A DNA stretch of 64,000 nucleotides from a virus, in IMG/VR virus record IMGVR_UViG_3300001533_001295, positions 1-64,000 of that record; one strand, 5' to 3'. Below, in pieces: positions 1-8,527 of this stretch (the first letter of the stretch is position 1; every line of letters starts with the position of its first letter). Made by a program: the position numbers and the translations under genes. Under the pieces are notes generated by a model. That model saw nothing but the letters and a program-made list of their open reading frames with translations, did not search any database and was not told where the DNA came from.

Positions 1-123
1 ATAGCACTGGCTTATATTGATGAAAATAAACGTCCCCGTGTAGTGGTGGGATATGTAGGAGAAGATGGCATTGAAGCTGATACATACTATAAAGTTGAAA
101 ACGGAAAATTGGTAAAAGCTTAA
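1..123 (+). CDS. C-terminal end of an unidentified protein
   Basis: The reading frame is open from base 1 and ends at TAA 121-123, giving the last 40 residues of a protein that begins upstream of the window. The visible part is mixed beta-like and charged (…YKVENGKLVKA at the end). No family can be assigned from this fragment. It is followed without a clear terminator by another open frame and then the SSB-like gene. Confidence 0.6.
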   Translation: MALAYIDENKRPRVVVGYVGEDGIEADTYYKVENGKLVKA

Positions 124-296
124 AGCTAGTAGACAACTATAACGGTACTTACGCGCTTAAGCCTATAGAGAAAGATAGTTGTATTAATGTAAGTAAGCTT
201 AGAATTAAGGAGAAAAAGATTTGGAGTATTAAATGCTCAACTAATAATGTTCTAGCTAGAGTTGATGGTTCACCTGTTTTGCTTTTTTGTTCTTGA
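108..296 (+). other. Open frame with coding character but no standard start
   Basis: The frame starting at ATT 108 runs to TGA 294-296 and would encode about 62 residues with a natural-looking composition (…LVDNYNGTYALKPIEKD…). There is no ATG, GTG or TTG in this frame after the in-frame TGA at 96-98. An ATT start, a start-destroying mutation or a sequencing indel would each explain it. It fills the gap between the partial gene and the SSB-like gene. No family is recognised. Confidence 0.3.
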
Positions 297-307
297 TTGG
301 AATTACT

Positions 308-1840
308 ATGGCGAAGTTGAGAAAAGGCCGTAGAGCTTCTGTTTCTTTGAAGCCTTCTACTGTGATGAGTGGTGTGCATTTCTTCGTTAAGAATGCGCAA
401 GTAAAATACATTCGGCCTGACTGGGATAAGATTTCCCAGCCTACGGTAGTTAAAGTACTGCCGGCTATTGACGATGAGTCAGGCAAGAAGAAGTTTCTAC
501 CTTACAGGTATGATGAAGGGCTACACGGATTCAACGACTGGTATTGTCCGCTACCTACAGCCACCTATATCGGCACTAACGAAGACTGTAAGCAGAGTTT
601 TATCTTGTTCGATCCGATGGATCCGGACTATGATGAGGCGCAGAATCCTTACATCATTATGTTTAGGACTTTGCGTCGGCTAAGTTCGACCACTAGGTTG
701 GTAAAGGTGCCTGGCGTAAATAGGCAGATCTCGACGGCCGAGATCGCTGTGCTGATGCCGGGCCGTTCTAGCGACATGAAGAGTCAAGCCTTCTCTAGGC
801 CTGACCAGAGAATTACGTTCTTGAACGTTATTCCTATTTATCATCGTGATAAGTTTGCCGGTAGGCAGCACGATGGTAAGTTCTATTTTAACGGAACGCA
901 CGAAGATGACGTTCCGGTAATTATGGGCCTATCCAGCTCGGCTGGTGTAGAGCTGCTTAAGCAGGCTAACATACCTGCGAGCGAAGATGTTGATACGTCT
1001 GACTACATGAACGCTTACCATCATGGCGACTTTACGTCGCTCACAGACGGTAAGTTAGTTATGTTGTTTGATACGCGTAAGTTTTCGGCGGAAACTTTTA
1101 CCGCTGAGGCTCGCACCAACAAGAGCGTGCTGTCTGCTGACGAAGCCTTAGGCGGAGCAGACAAGTCTAACGAGGGTTTCGGTCGCTACGAAGTTGTTAT
1201 TAGGGACGAGTTCGTACTAACTCACCCTGAGACTCGTAGAGATGTAACGGTCTCTAATAAGCATATGGCTAAGCACGCCGACGCTATTTTAAATAACTAT
1301 CCACCTCTGGGTGAGTTGTTCCACGTTCCAACTCACGAAGAGATCGTCAAGTACCTGGCTCTGGCTTTTAAAGACCAGCCTTACTTGCTGTATCTCGGAG
1401 GTCTAGCTGACTTCGGTTACCTAGACACGGACGAAGTTAAAGGCATTATTAACGCTCGTAAGCAAGTCGCAGCTACCGATAATCGCTACGCGGGAGCCGA
1501 AAGCTTAGACGATCTGAGCGATGACTTAGATGATGGCGACGATGATGAGTCGTTTAACTCTAAGCCAAAAACTGTAAGTAGTAAAAACACAGTTAAGTCG
1601 ACTATCGAAGACGACGAGGACAGCCTCATTGACTGGCCTGACGATGAGGACGATAGCGATGGTGTAGCTAATGCCATCTTTGCGTCTTCAGACGAAGAAG
1701 ATGAAGACGGCCCAGATATTAAAGATCTGCTGTCGGATATGGATGCAGACGAGCCGCCGGCTGCTCCTAAAACTAAGAAAGTCTTGAAGAAGCGTAAGGC
1801 TTCGGCCGGCGGTACTTTTGCTGACGATATCCCGTTCTGA
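308..1840 (+). CDS. Single-stranded DNA-binding protein-like, acidic tail ending DDIPF
   Basis: Predicted 510-residue protein, started at ATG 308 because the upstream TTG 287 has no good ribosome site. The N-terminus is basic (MAKLRKGRR). The last ~110 residues are very rich in Asp/Glu, and the protein ends in A-D-D-I-P-F. An acidic tail with a D-D-I-P-F tip is the hallmark of bacterial SSB proteins, which use it to recruit replication and repair partners. The core has no zinc motif that I can see and is much longer than E. coli SSB (178 aa) or T4 gp32 (301 aa). The following RecA-like gene fits a recombination/replication role. It is followed by a strong intrinsic terminator. Function is inferred mainly from the tail. 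Confidence 0.65.
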   Translation: MAKLRKGRRASVSLKPSTVMSGVHFFVKNAQVKYIRPDWDKISQPTVVKVLPAIDDESGKKKFLPYRYDEGLHGFNDWYCPLPTATYIGTNEDCKQSFILFDPMDPDYDEAQNPYIIMFRTLRRLSSTTRLVKVPGVNRQISTAEIAVLMPGRSSDMKSQAFSRPDQRITFLNVIPIYHRDKFAGRQHDGKFYFNGTHEDDVPVIMGLSSSAGVELLKQANIPASEDVDTSDYMNAYHHGDFTSLTDGKLVMLFDTRKFSAETFTAEARTNKSVLSADEALGGADKSNEGFGRYEVVIRDEFVLTHPETRRDVTVSNKHMAKHADAILNNYPPLGELFHVPTHEEIVKYLALAFKDQPYLLYLGGLADFGYLDTDEVKGIINARKQVAATDNRYAGAESLDDLSDDLDDGDDDESFNSKPKTVSSKNTVKSTIEDDEDSLIDWPDDEDDSDGVANAIFASSDEEDEDGPDIKDLLSDMDADEPPAAPKTKKVLKKRKASAGGTFADDIPF

Positions 1841-1877
1841 AGATAACGTCTAGCGTCTTAGCTGTTTGTGTTGTGTT

Positions 1878-1904
1878 CCCGGCCCCTTTTTAGGGGCCGG
1901 GTTT
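1878..1904 (+). terminator. Intrinsic terminator after the SSB-like gene
   Basis: A perfect GC-rich hairpin (CCCGGCCCC, short T-rich loop, GGGGCCGGG) is followed by TTT. It lies 38 bases after the SSB-like stop codon and just before the RecA-like gene, so it probably ends the SSB-like transcript while the next gene has its own start. Confidence 0.75.
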
Positions 1905-1923
1905 GGTGTTAAAGGATTTAGCA

Positions 1924-3309
1924 GTGGCGAAGAAAAAGATAGAAAACGACGGCGATATACATTCTTTAAGGCTTAAGTTAGCTCGATCTTCGTTTAACGA
2001 AGACGTGAAAAGCCTAAATAAGTCTTCGTTAAAACGTGGCAACGTAGAGGTACGCTGTTTAGATGCTAGTGATAGTCCTTTAATTATCGGCTTTGAGTTG
2101 CCGTTTCCTTTGCAGTTTTTATTTTCTTCTAGAGTGATGCCTCTCGGCGTTTGTATGGAGTTAGCCGGCGAGAGAATGTCTTGTAAGAGCTTATTTACTT
2201 ACGAGCTCGGTCGCATATTTTGCGACAACGGCGGCTGGATGGAGCTTATAAACACGGAAAGTAAATATAGCCAGACGTTAGCTATGAGTATTTTGGGCTA
2301 CGATAGGCCGTACGCTATCAACGCTCAAATGATAAATGATATGTCTCTATGGCAGAAAGCCTTAAAAACTAGAGCCGAGAGTATTATCGACGGGATGGTG
2401 TCAGGCGATAAGGCCAACGGAATACCAGCTGGAGCTACTTACCCAGTTCTTCTAGCTGTCGATTCGATTGCTGGCGCTAGCCTATCTGAAACCAACGCTA
2501 GGATTGATAAGGACGGCAGTGCTGGCCGTGCTTTTCCGTTAGAAGCTTTAAGCTTAACTAATTACTTAAAGTACTTAGCCGGACAAATAAGTCCCTATCC
2601 TATTACAGGTTTATTTGTCAATCACTTAAAAATTAAGCCGGGTGAGAATATGTACCAGCCGGCTGAAGAACGTACGCCTGGCGGCACGCATGTTAAATTT
2701 CAGGTATCTTTAATTGTGTACATGTACCGTAAGGCTAAATCTACGCACCTAGACCCAAGTCCTAGTGGGTCAGGTACGATCGAGCGTAGACAGATTCAGT
2801 TTAAGATAGCTAAGAGCAGCATAGGCGCTGACAATCGCAAGATGTCTGCCTGGGTATCTTGGTGTCACCGTAAGGGTGAAGACGGTAACATGCGTCAGAT
2901 AACCAGGTGGCAGTGGAATGAAGCAACTACTCGCTTGCTGTGTGATTTCCAAAAAGGAAAGTTATATCCGTCTACTAAGTTAAGTGAATCTACTTGGCGC
3001 ACTAAGATGGATGACTATTTTCATTTTAGGGATCTAGGCAGAGGCAACTTCTGCAGCGACTCCTTAGGTGTTCCTTCCTCTGATCCGCTCACGGCTTCAG
3101 AGATAGGTAAGCTGATTAACGATACGCCGGAAGCTATGAGTTCTCTAAGGCTGTTGTTCGGCATACATGACAACTGCCTGTGGGAACCAGGCGAAGACTT
3201 TGAGAAAATTAGAAAAGCTGCAAGTTTATACAAGGACGACGATTTTATAAACAATGCTCTCGGCAACTCTTTCGACGAAGAAACCGTTAACATATTGGAT
3301 GATGTCTGA
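1924..3309 (+). CDS. RecA/UvsX-like recombinase
   Basis: Strand-exchange ATPase of the RecA/UvsX class, 461 residues. Start chosen at GTG 1924, which has AAAGGA 7 bases upstream; the more upstream TTG 1903 lies in the terminator tail. A Walker A-like segment, G-E-R-M-S-C-K-S, is at about residues 82-89; the last glycine of GxxxxGK[ST] is replaced by Cys. A Walker B-like strand, L-L-A-V-D-S, ends near residue 181 and matches RecA VVVDS. Further on, G-G-T-H-V-K-F resembles the RecA GGNALKF loop 2 region. It is followed with a TGATG overlap by an unknown gene. RecA-fold assignment is good; whether it acts as UvsX or RadA-like is not resolved. Confidence 0.75.
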   Translation: MAKKKIENDGDIHSLRLKLARSSFNEDVKSLNKSSLKRGNVEVRCLDASDSPLIIGFELPFPLQFLFSSRVMPLGVCMELAGERMSCKSLFTYELGRIFCDNGGWMELINTESKYSQTLAMSILGYDRPYAINAQMINDMSLWQKALKTRAESIIDGMVSGDKANGIPAGATYPVLLAVDSIAGASLSETNARIDKDGSAGRAFPLEALSLTNYLKYLAGQISPYPITGLFVNHLKIKPGENMYQPAEERTPGGTHVKFQVSLIVYMYRKAKSTHLDPSPSGSGTIERRQIQFKIAKSSIGADNRKMSAWVSWCHRKGEDGNMRQITRWQWNEATTRLLCDFQKGKLYPSTKLSESTWRTKMDDYFHFRDLGRGNFCSDSLGVPSSDPLTASEIGKLINDTPEAMSSLRLLFGIHDNCLWEPGEDFEKIRKAASLYKDDDFINNALGNSFDEETVNILDDV

Positions 3310-3851
3310 TGGTATATAAGTCTGAAGCTCAGCAACGCAGGCATTTAACCTTTGAGCAGCAGGGATATCAGAGGTTAGAGGACGAAGCCGTAAAAACACT
3401 AGTTACGGCTATGAAGCTTCCTATTAGGGATTTTGAAGCTATTAAGCAGATAGCTAAAGCCAGGTCTCAAGACGGCTCTGGCTTAATGCTGCTATCTGAC
3501 TTTTATGAGCATGTACCTGAGTTTCCTTTAGATTTAGTTTGTGCTCCTAACGAAAATCTCAGAGCTAATGCGTCTCTTGGGCAGGTGTTTTGTTTGAGTA
3601 ACTTCACTCAGTACAAGTTCTACCGGGAGCTGATCGAGTCTAGAAAGTCTTCTAATTCAAGGAAAAGTCCTATAGGCGTGCTAATTAGGTGGCCGTATAT
3701 GGTTGATCTTATGTGCTTGCATACGGCAGCTATTAACACGACAGCTCCTTACTCTTACATGTGCGTGAGAGTATCGGACAACCTACCAGCTATGCGACTT
3801 GAGCCGCTAAAACAATTGATCAAAGCAATTTACAATGACGGCGAAAAATAA
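3309..3851 (+). CDS. Unknown protein downstream of the recombinase
   Basis: Encodes 180 residues; its ATG overlaps the recombinase TGA by one base (TGATG), so the two are translationally coupled. The N-terminal third is Gln/Arg-rich and helical, the rest is mixed with hydrophobic strands. No motif is recognised. Its position directly after a RecA-like gene allows a mediator or accessory role, but nothing in the sequence proves it. Confidence 0.7.
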   Translation: MVYKSEAQQRRHLTFEQQGYQRLEDEAVKTLVTAMKLPIRDFEAIKQIAKARSQDGSGLMLLSDFYEHVPEFPLDLVCAPNENLRANASLGQVFCLSNFTQYKFYRELIESRKSSNSRKSPIGVLIRWPYMVDLMCLHTAAINTTAPYSYMCVRVSDNLPAMRLEPLKQLIKAIYNDGEK

Positions 3852-4920
3852 AAATGAGCCTTTATTCGTCAGCCACCGAAATATTACTTCAAGTAAGTTA
3901 GACGACTTTACAGAAATACTTAATAAATCAGATCAAAGTTTAGCTACACTATTCATATCTGATTTAAATAATGTGTGCATCGGGGCTGACGGTAAAGTCG
4001 CTAATAGGTACACGTACTCTTATCCGGCCTTCAGACAGGTAGGTAATTCTATAGGGCCTGGTTTAAGTTCTTTTTTAATTTTAAATTACAAAGATCACGT
4101 TGATAATTTAAAAAATAAAGAAGACTTCGACTCAGATAAGTACGGCAACTTAATTAAGTACGTAGCCGGTACTTTTAATAGAGTAGTTAAATTTAACTTA
4201 AACAAACTCGCAGGTACTAAGTTTATAGTTAGCAACGACTCTAATTTAATAGACGGTCATATAGGTCGTAGGTTTATTATAGTTAGAAATAAACTAATAT
4301 TTTCGCAGGCATTAGAGTTAGCTGACTCTATGGCAGACAAGCCTAAGTTCGTACTAGGCTCTCTGTACGGTCGCGACATGACCGCCATATTTATATCCGA
4401 AAAAACTTTCTTAAATAAAAATAACTGTTCATTTAAGCGTGGCTTTTTAGTTCAAAACAGAGAAGTATCTGGTAGAGCTATTCGGTTCGCTAATTTAATC
4501 TACTGCACTGAGTTTAAGGGCTTCGCTTTAGACTCATTCTACCCGGACACACGTATCAATCATGTGTCTGCTGCTAAGCTGATAAAGAAGGTCTCAGCCC
4601 TGTCTGACACTATGCAGTCTAGGCAGCTTTCAAAAGACATAGTTAGCCAAAAAATAGATACAGCTTTGAACAGTACTGTGCTTAACTCCAAGGTTGACTT
4701 GACTAAAAAATTTCAGAAAAAGCTAGCTAGCTGGCTAGCAGAGGGGGGCGTTTCTAGTTATAGAAGAGAGCTGTTCTTAGAGGATCTTGCGGGCTTGGCC
4801 TCAAGAAGGAAGGTCTCCAAGTACGATATGTTCGGCTTGATGATCGCCTTGAAGTCTGTAGGCTTGTTAGATCAAGACGTTAGTGCTAGTCGCCTAGCGT
4901 ATCAACTTCTTTTTGCCTGA
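3835..4920 (+). CDS. Unknown 361-residue protein
   Basis: ATG start lies 17 bases inside the preceding gene. The protein is basic and Lys/Asn/Ser-rich with regular alternation of strands and helices, and a C-terminal helical part from about residue 260. The central region has some resemblance to DUF932-type phage proteins, but I cannot point to diagnostic residues, so it is left unnamed. The next gene follows after a 14-base gap with its own ribosome site. Confidence 0.65.
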   Translation: MTAKNKNEPLFVSHRNITSSKLDDFTEILNKSDQSLATLFISDLNNVCIGADGKVANRYTYSYPAFRQVGNSIGPGLSSFLILNYKDHVDNLKNKEDFDSDKYGNLIKYVAGTFNRVVKFNLNKLAGTKFIVSNDSNLIDGHIGRRFIIVRNKLIFSQALELADSMADKPKFVLGSLYGRDMTAIFISEKTFLNKNNCSFKRGFLVQNREVSGRAIRFANLIYCTEFKGFALDSFYPDTRINHVSAAKLIKKVSALSDTMQSRQLSKDIVSQKIDTALNSTVLNSKVDLTKKFQKKLASWLAEGGVSSYRRELFLEDLAGLASRRKVSKYDMFGLMIALKSVGLLDQDVSASRLAYQLLFA

Positions 4921-4934
4921 CACAGGAGTTAGAT

Positions 4935-6041
4935 GTGGCGAAAACTGAAGAAGTAAACGAGGGTCTCTCTCTGACGGATGTACAGTTGGACACCTCAGCA
5001 CCTGAGGTTAGTAGACGTATCAGCGCAGAGAAGACGATGCCTACGGCTTTGCGAAAGATTTCTGAGGAAATCGAGCAGGCCAAGGGAAAGCTAGGAAAGC
5101 TTGAGCTAGGTACTGAGTTCACTATCGCAGAAAGACTGCTGTTCTGTAAGGAAGATCCTCAGACGTACGGCACGTCGGGTTTGCAGCAGCTAGCGTCTAG
5201 ACATAATTTTTCGTCTAGCCAGGTATCTAACTACGTGCGGGTAGCTGAGACTTTTACGCGCGAAGACCTGGATCAGTTTATCGAGTATAACTCTAAGCAA
5301 ACCTCTAGATACAATCGTATTACCTTCTCTCACCTATGTCAGTTCTCTCGCGTCTCTGACGAAGATACGCGGCAGGCTATTATTATGCGGACCTGCAAGG
5401 AGGGTCTGCCTATTACCGATGTCGCTAAGATGGTCGATGACAATAAGGTCATCGCCAACCTAGCTGGAGACACGGATAAGTCGCTAATCATTAAACCTGT
5501 TCCGACGCTTAACGCCGGTCTAAAGCTTTGCGACAAGTTTAACGAGGTCACTTCTAGGGTGATGTCGGCAGAGTTTGCTTCCAGGGTTATGGAGCTGGCT
5601 CAAGGCAAGTCTAGTAAAAAGCTGTTCGGTTTGCTTGAAGATTACGCGCTATGTCTGAACGACCTAGCTGAAATTATCGACCAGCAAAAGCAGTCTTTGG
5701 AGGCTGTTATTGATAAGGCAGCGGCTGTTAAGGCGCAGGCAGCTAATCTAGACGAAGTTGAACCAGTCGTAGACGAGGTAGAAGACGACACGTTCGAAGA
5801 TGATGTCGAGGAGGTCAGTGATGACCAGGAGGTGTCGGTCGAAGATTTCGTAAAGACTACTAAACTGCTAGCTGACGATGAAGACGAAGAAGAAGAGGTT
5901 GAAGAAGTCGACGAGCTAGACGAGGAAGAAGTCGACGACGATGAAGAACTCGAAGACGACGAAGAGTACGAGGACGACGAAGAGTACGAGGACGACGAGG
6001 AGTTCGAAGAAGAAGAAGTCGAAGAAGCCCAAAAGCAGTAG
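4935..6041 (+). CDS. ParB-like DNA-binding protein with very acidic tail
   Basis: GTG start 4935 with CAGGAG upstream; 368 residues. Residues ~55-135 contain a helix-turn-helix-like stretch (LQQLASRHNFSSSQVSNYV) of the kind found in the HTH domain of ParB/KorB-type proteins, followed by helical segments. From about residue 275 the protein becomes almost entirely Asp/Glu with repeated D-E-E-Y-E-D units and ends in EEAQKQ. No clear CTPase box (GxxR…) is visible. It may be a centromere-type or transcription regulator. The DNA for its acidic tail is also read in another frame by the next gene. Confidence 0.55.
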   Translation: MAKTEEVNEGLSLTDVQLDTSAPEVSRRISAEKTMPTALRKISEEIEQAKGKLGKLELGTEFTIAERLLFCKEDPQTYGTSGLQQLASRHNFSSSQVSNYVRVAETFTREDLDQFIEYNSKQTSRYNRITFSHLCQFSRVSDEDTRQAIIMRTCKEGLPITDVAKMVDDNKVIANLAGDTDKSLIIKPVPTLNAGLKLCDKFNEVTSRVMSAEFASRVMELAQGKSSKKLFGLLEDYALCLNDLAEIIDQQKQSLEAVIDKAAAVKAQAANLDEVEPVVDEVEDDTFEDDVEEVSDDQEVSVEDFVKTTKLLADDEDEEEEVEEVDELDEEEVDDDEELEDDEEYEDDEEYEDDEEFEEEEVEEAQKQ

Positions 6042-6489
6042 GATTCTTCCCGGTCAGAAAATACCGGGAGACGAGTCTCACCTTACTGGTTACTACTGTC
6101 ACGCTCCCGCCGGCAGCTCGGATATTACTTTCGGGCTGCGGGCGGGATTTAATTTTGGTGAGAAAGTTAATTTAGCCGACAATCTAAAAGTTAATGAGTT
6201 AAATGCTCTGCGCGAGTTCGCTGGTATAGTGGCCCACGCCTTAAACTCAGGCGTAGACATTACGAGTTTAGACGTAATGTTTAATCAAATAAAAGTCTTT
6301 GTAAACAGCAATCAAGTGCATTATGGAGACAAATACCAGCCATTAGGGCTGGAAGTTCTTCAGACCGCTATATACCGTTATTTATTTAAAGAACATAAAC
6401 CGTCTAAATTATACAAAGGTGATGTTATAGAAGTCGTACCTCAACACTTTACGAGAGCGGCTAGATTAAGTGACAAACGAAAAAAATAA
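5941..6489 (+). CDS. Unknown protein whose basic N-terminus overlaps the acidic tail of the upstream gene
   Basis: The first usable start is ATG 5941, inside the ParB-like gene in the +1 frame. This gives a Lys/Thr/Arg/Ser-rich N-terminal ~30 residues, encoded by the same GA-rich DNA that encodes the acidic tail. The rest (from ~6040) has ordinary composition: about 150 residues with mixed strands and helices and no known motif. No ATG, GTG or TTG exists between 5941 and about 6160 in this frame, so either the long overlap is real or translation starts at a non-standard codon or by frameshifting. Confidence 0.55.
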   Translation: MKNSKTTKSTRTTKSTRTTRSSKKKKSKKPKSSRILPGQKIPGDESHLTGYYCHAPAGSSDITFGLRAGFNFGEKVNLADNLKVNELNALREFAGIVAHALNSGVDITSLDVMFNQIKVFVNSNQVHYGDKYQPLGLEVLQTAIYRYLFKEHKPSKLYKGDVIEVVPQHFTRAARLSDKRKK

Positions 6490-7234
6490 AACTCTAAAAT
6501 TTACTACCATCCCTAAGAAAGCTAGATATTTAGCCTTAAGTGTTTTTAGATATATTAAAAGTAATCACGTAGACAAAGACCCAGATCAACCTAGATCTAA
6601 GACTATAGCTAATCTTAAAGTTTACTTTCCTAAGACTTATGACTCCGTATTAATGGCTTCAGCGCCGGAGTTATTTTCTAGTCATAGGTTGAGTGTAGGT
6701 AGTGCTAGAGCCATCGCTTGGCGCTTAGCGGTCAACGCTAGGCTAATGCGCTCAGGCTACTCTGTATCTCCTAAAGCTCAAGTAAAAGAGCACGTTGCTT
6801 TAGCTAAAGTGACTTCCGTCAACATAGATAAAAATTACGGCGGCAAGAATAGAATTAAATTAGTTTTGAACTTAACTGTATTAACCGGTTTTTTAGCTGG
6901 ATCTGTTAGGCCTGTAATCTTGCCACATAATTACGGGCCTATATTATTTAGAAACTTAGTCGGTAGGTTGAGGTTTAGTTACAGCTATTCTCCGCTACTG
7001 CTGGGAGGCCTTAAACTCTTAATACACATAGTACCTAGAGAAGAAGGCCAGGACATAACTCAGCTAAATGCTTCGCCGTCTAATAGGTATTCTAACACTA
7101 AGCTAACTAAGGCTAGGTTTAGAGAAGTTAGTCCGTGTGTACACGAAGACAAGCAGATAGTAGACTGTCTACTTTGCTCGAGAGGTAGGCAGAGCTGCAG
7201 ACTAGGTCTAACTTTGTATGACCGCATTAAATAG
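6470..7234 (+). CDS. Unknown basic protein with C-terminal cysteine cluster
   Basis: GTG start 6470 overlaps the upstream gene by 20 bases. It encodes 254 residues, strongly basic. The last 40 residues carry H…C-x-x-C-x-x-x-x-x-x-C (CLLCSRGRQSC), which could bind a metal. No enzyme signature is visible. It is flanked by unknown genes in a tightly packed run leading to thyX. Confidence 0.6.
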   Translation: MTNEKNKTLKFTTIPKKARYLALSVFRYIKSNHVDKDPDQPRSKTIANLKVYFPKTYDSVLMASAPELFSSHRLSVGSARAIAWRLAVNARLMRSGYSVSPKAQVKEHVALAKVTSVNIDKNYGGKNRIKLVLNLTVLTGFLAGSVRPVILPHNYGPILFRNLVGRLRFSYSYSPLLLGGLKLLIHIVPREEGQDITQLNASPSNRYSNTKLTKARFREVSPCVHEDKQIVDCLLCSRGRQSCRLGLTLYDRIK

Positions 7235-7243
7235 GATGAAAGT

Positions 7244-7879
7244 ATGAGTGAGAAGCTAAAAGAACTAGACTCGTTACTTTTCAACAAGATCACTATGGTC
7301 AAGCCTAAGGGTTACGGCGATGACACGCAGTGGTTTAGCCCAGACGCCCATGTGGTGGCTATGGTCGCGCAGTGTGTTGACCACGTAGCTGCCGCCTTTG
7401 AGACGGACTTCTGGCCTGAGCTAACTAAGACTATATGCAAGGCGCACGATTTAACTGAAGAAGAACTTGAGCAGCACGTAGTAGCTGCTTTTAAAGTTAT
7501 TCACGATTTCTTCCAGCGTGCCACGGATGGTACGGCTGAGGATATGACTTATTTAGACGCGCTCAACAACGTGGGCTGGGCTAACATGCACCCAGCTGGG
7601 CGTGTAGCGTATATGGCTATGGTGTCCCAGTACTTCTTCGCAAGGTTCTGGGTAGCCTGCAGGCAGCTAGTGCGTATGGGTATCGAACCTTCCCAAGTTT
7701 TTGGAAAGATCGCCAGTAATGCTCAGGAGCTAATGCGTTTAGTTAACGAAAACGTTACGCCTGAGGTAGAAGCTGTAAACAGGCTTAAGAAAGCTGTGCT
7801 GTTCGCTAAAGGCGCTGACTTCAGCAACTACATGATCAACCGAGTAGTTGAAGAAACTATACTTGAGAGCGCTAGATAA
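7244..7879 (+). CDS. Unknown helical protein
   Basis: ATG 7244 with AGGATGAAAG upstream; 211 residues, predominantly helical and acidic, with aromatic-rich central helices. Its stop codon is immediately followed by the thyX ATG, so the two are probably cotranslated. I do not recognise the family. Confidence 0.65.
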   Translation: MSEKLKELDSLLFNKITMVKPKGYGDDTQWFSPDAHVVAMVAQCVDHVAAAFETDFWPELTKTICKAHDLTEEELEQHVVAAFKVIHDFFQRATDGTAEDMTYLDALNNVGWANMHPAGRVAYMAMVSQYFFARFWVACRQLVRMGIEPSQVFGKIASNAQELMRLVNENVTPEVEAVNRLKKAVLFAKGADFSNYMINRVVEETILESAR

Positions 7880-8527
7880 ATGGTAGAGCTGTTGGGGTAT
7901 TTTGGTGACGACCTTATGGTCGTTAATGCGGCTAGGGTATCTTTTAATAAGTATAAAAAGATACTGGATTATTCGGATGAGCGGTTAATAAGGTTTTTAA
8001 TTAAACGTAAACATACTAGTCCGCTAAGGCATCCACAGCTACAGTTCAGGATAAGCTGTCCTGTCTATGTAGAGCGCCAGCTTTTTAAGCATCAAGTTGG
8101 AATGTCGGCCAACAGCATTAGCGCTAGGTATGTTGACTTTAGTGATTCTTACACTTCAATTAAAACCTGGAGGAAGCAGTCTACGAGTTCAAAGCAAGGT
8201 AGCGAGGGCGAAGTCGACGACCAAAAAACTTGCCGAGAACTAGAAAATAACGTAATTAACTTATGTAGAAATACTTACAACAAACTACTAGAACTAGGTG
8301 TGTCTAAAGAACAGGCTAGGACAATACTGCCTTTAAATCTGAACACTACTTTTATCTGGACTGGAAGTCTGCTGGCCTACTTACATCTATTTAACTTACG
8401 CATTAAATCTGACGCTCAAGCTGAAACCAGAGAGGTAGCTGAAGCTATGTTAGATAGTGTGATTAATTTAAAAGATAGGCCGTTTAGTAAAGTCATTACA
8501 GCTTGGCAAGAGTTAAAAAATGTCTGA
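7880..8527 (+). CDS. thyX: Flavin-dependent thymidylate synthase ThyX
   Basis: Makes dTMP from dUMP using methylene-tetrahydrofolate and NADPH with bound FAD. The ThyX signature (RHRxxSxNExSxRY) is present in variant form at residues 70-84 as KHQVGMSANSISARY: it keeps the His, both Ser, Asn and the final Arg-Tyr, while the first and third basic residues are Lys and Gln. Length (215 aa) is normal. The start codon follows the upstream stop directly, and the end overlaps the RuvC-like gene by 8 bases. With dCMP deaminase and RNR elsewhere in the window it forms the phage dNTP supply. Confidence 0.9.
   Translation: MVELLGYFGDDLMVVNAARVSFNKYKKILDYSDERLIRFLIKRKHTSPLRHPQLQFRISCPVYVERQLFKHQVGMSANSISARYVDFSDSYTSIKTWRKQSTSSKQGSEGEVDDQKTCRELENNVINLCRNTYNKLLELGVSKEQARTILPLNLNTTFIWTGSLLAYLHLFNLRIKSDAQAETREVAEAMLDSVINLKDRPFSKVITAWQELKNV

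Noticed and set aside
5860-6102. Minus-strand ORF rich in Arg/Leu opposite the acidic tail
   Set aside because: Reverse reading of GA-rich repeats gives Arg/Leu strings; no ribosome site and opposite to transcription. A shadow of the real gene.
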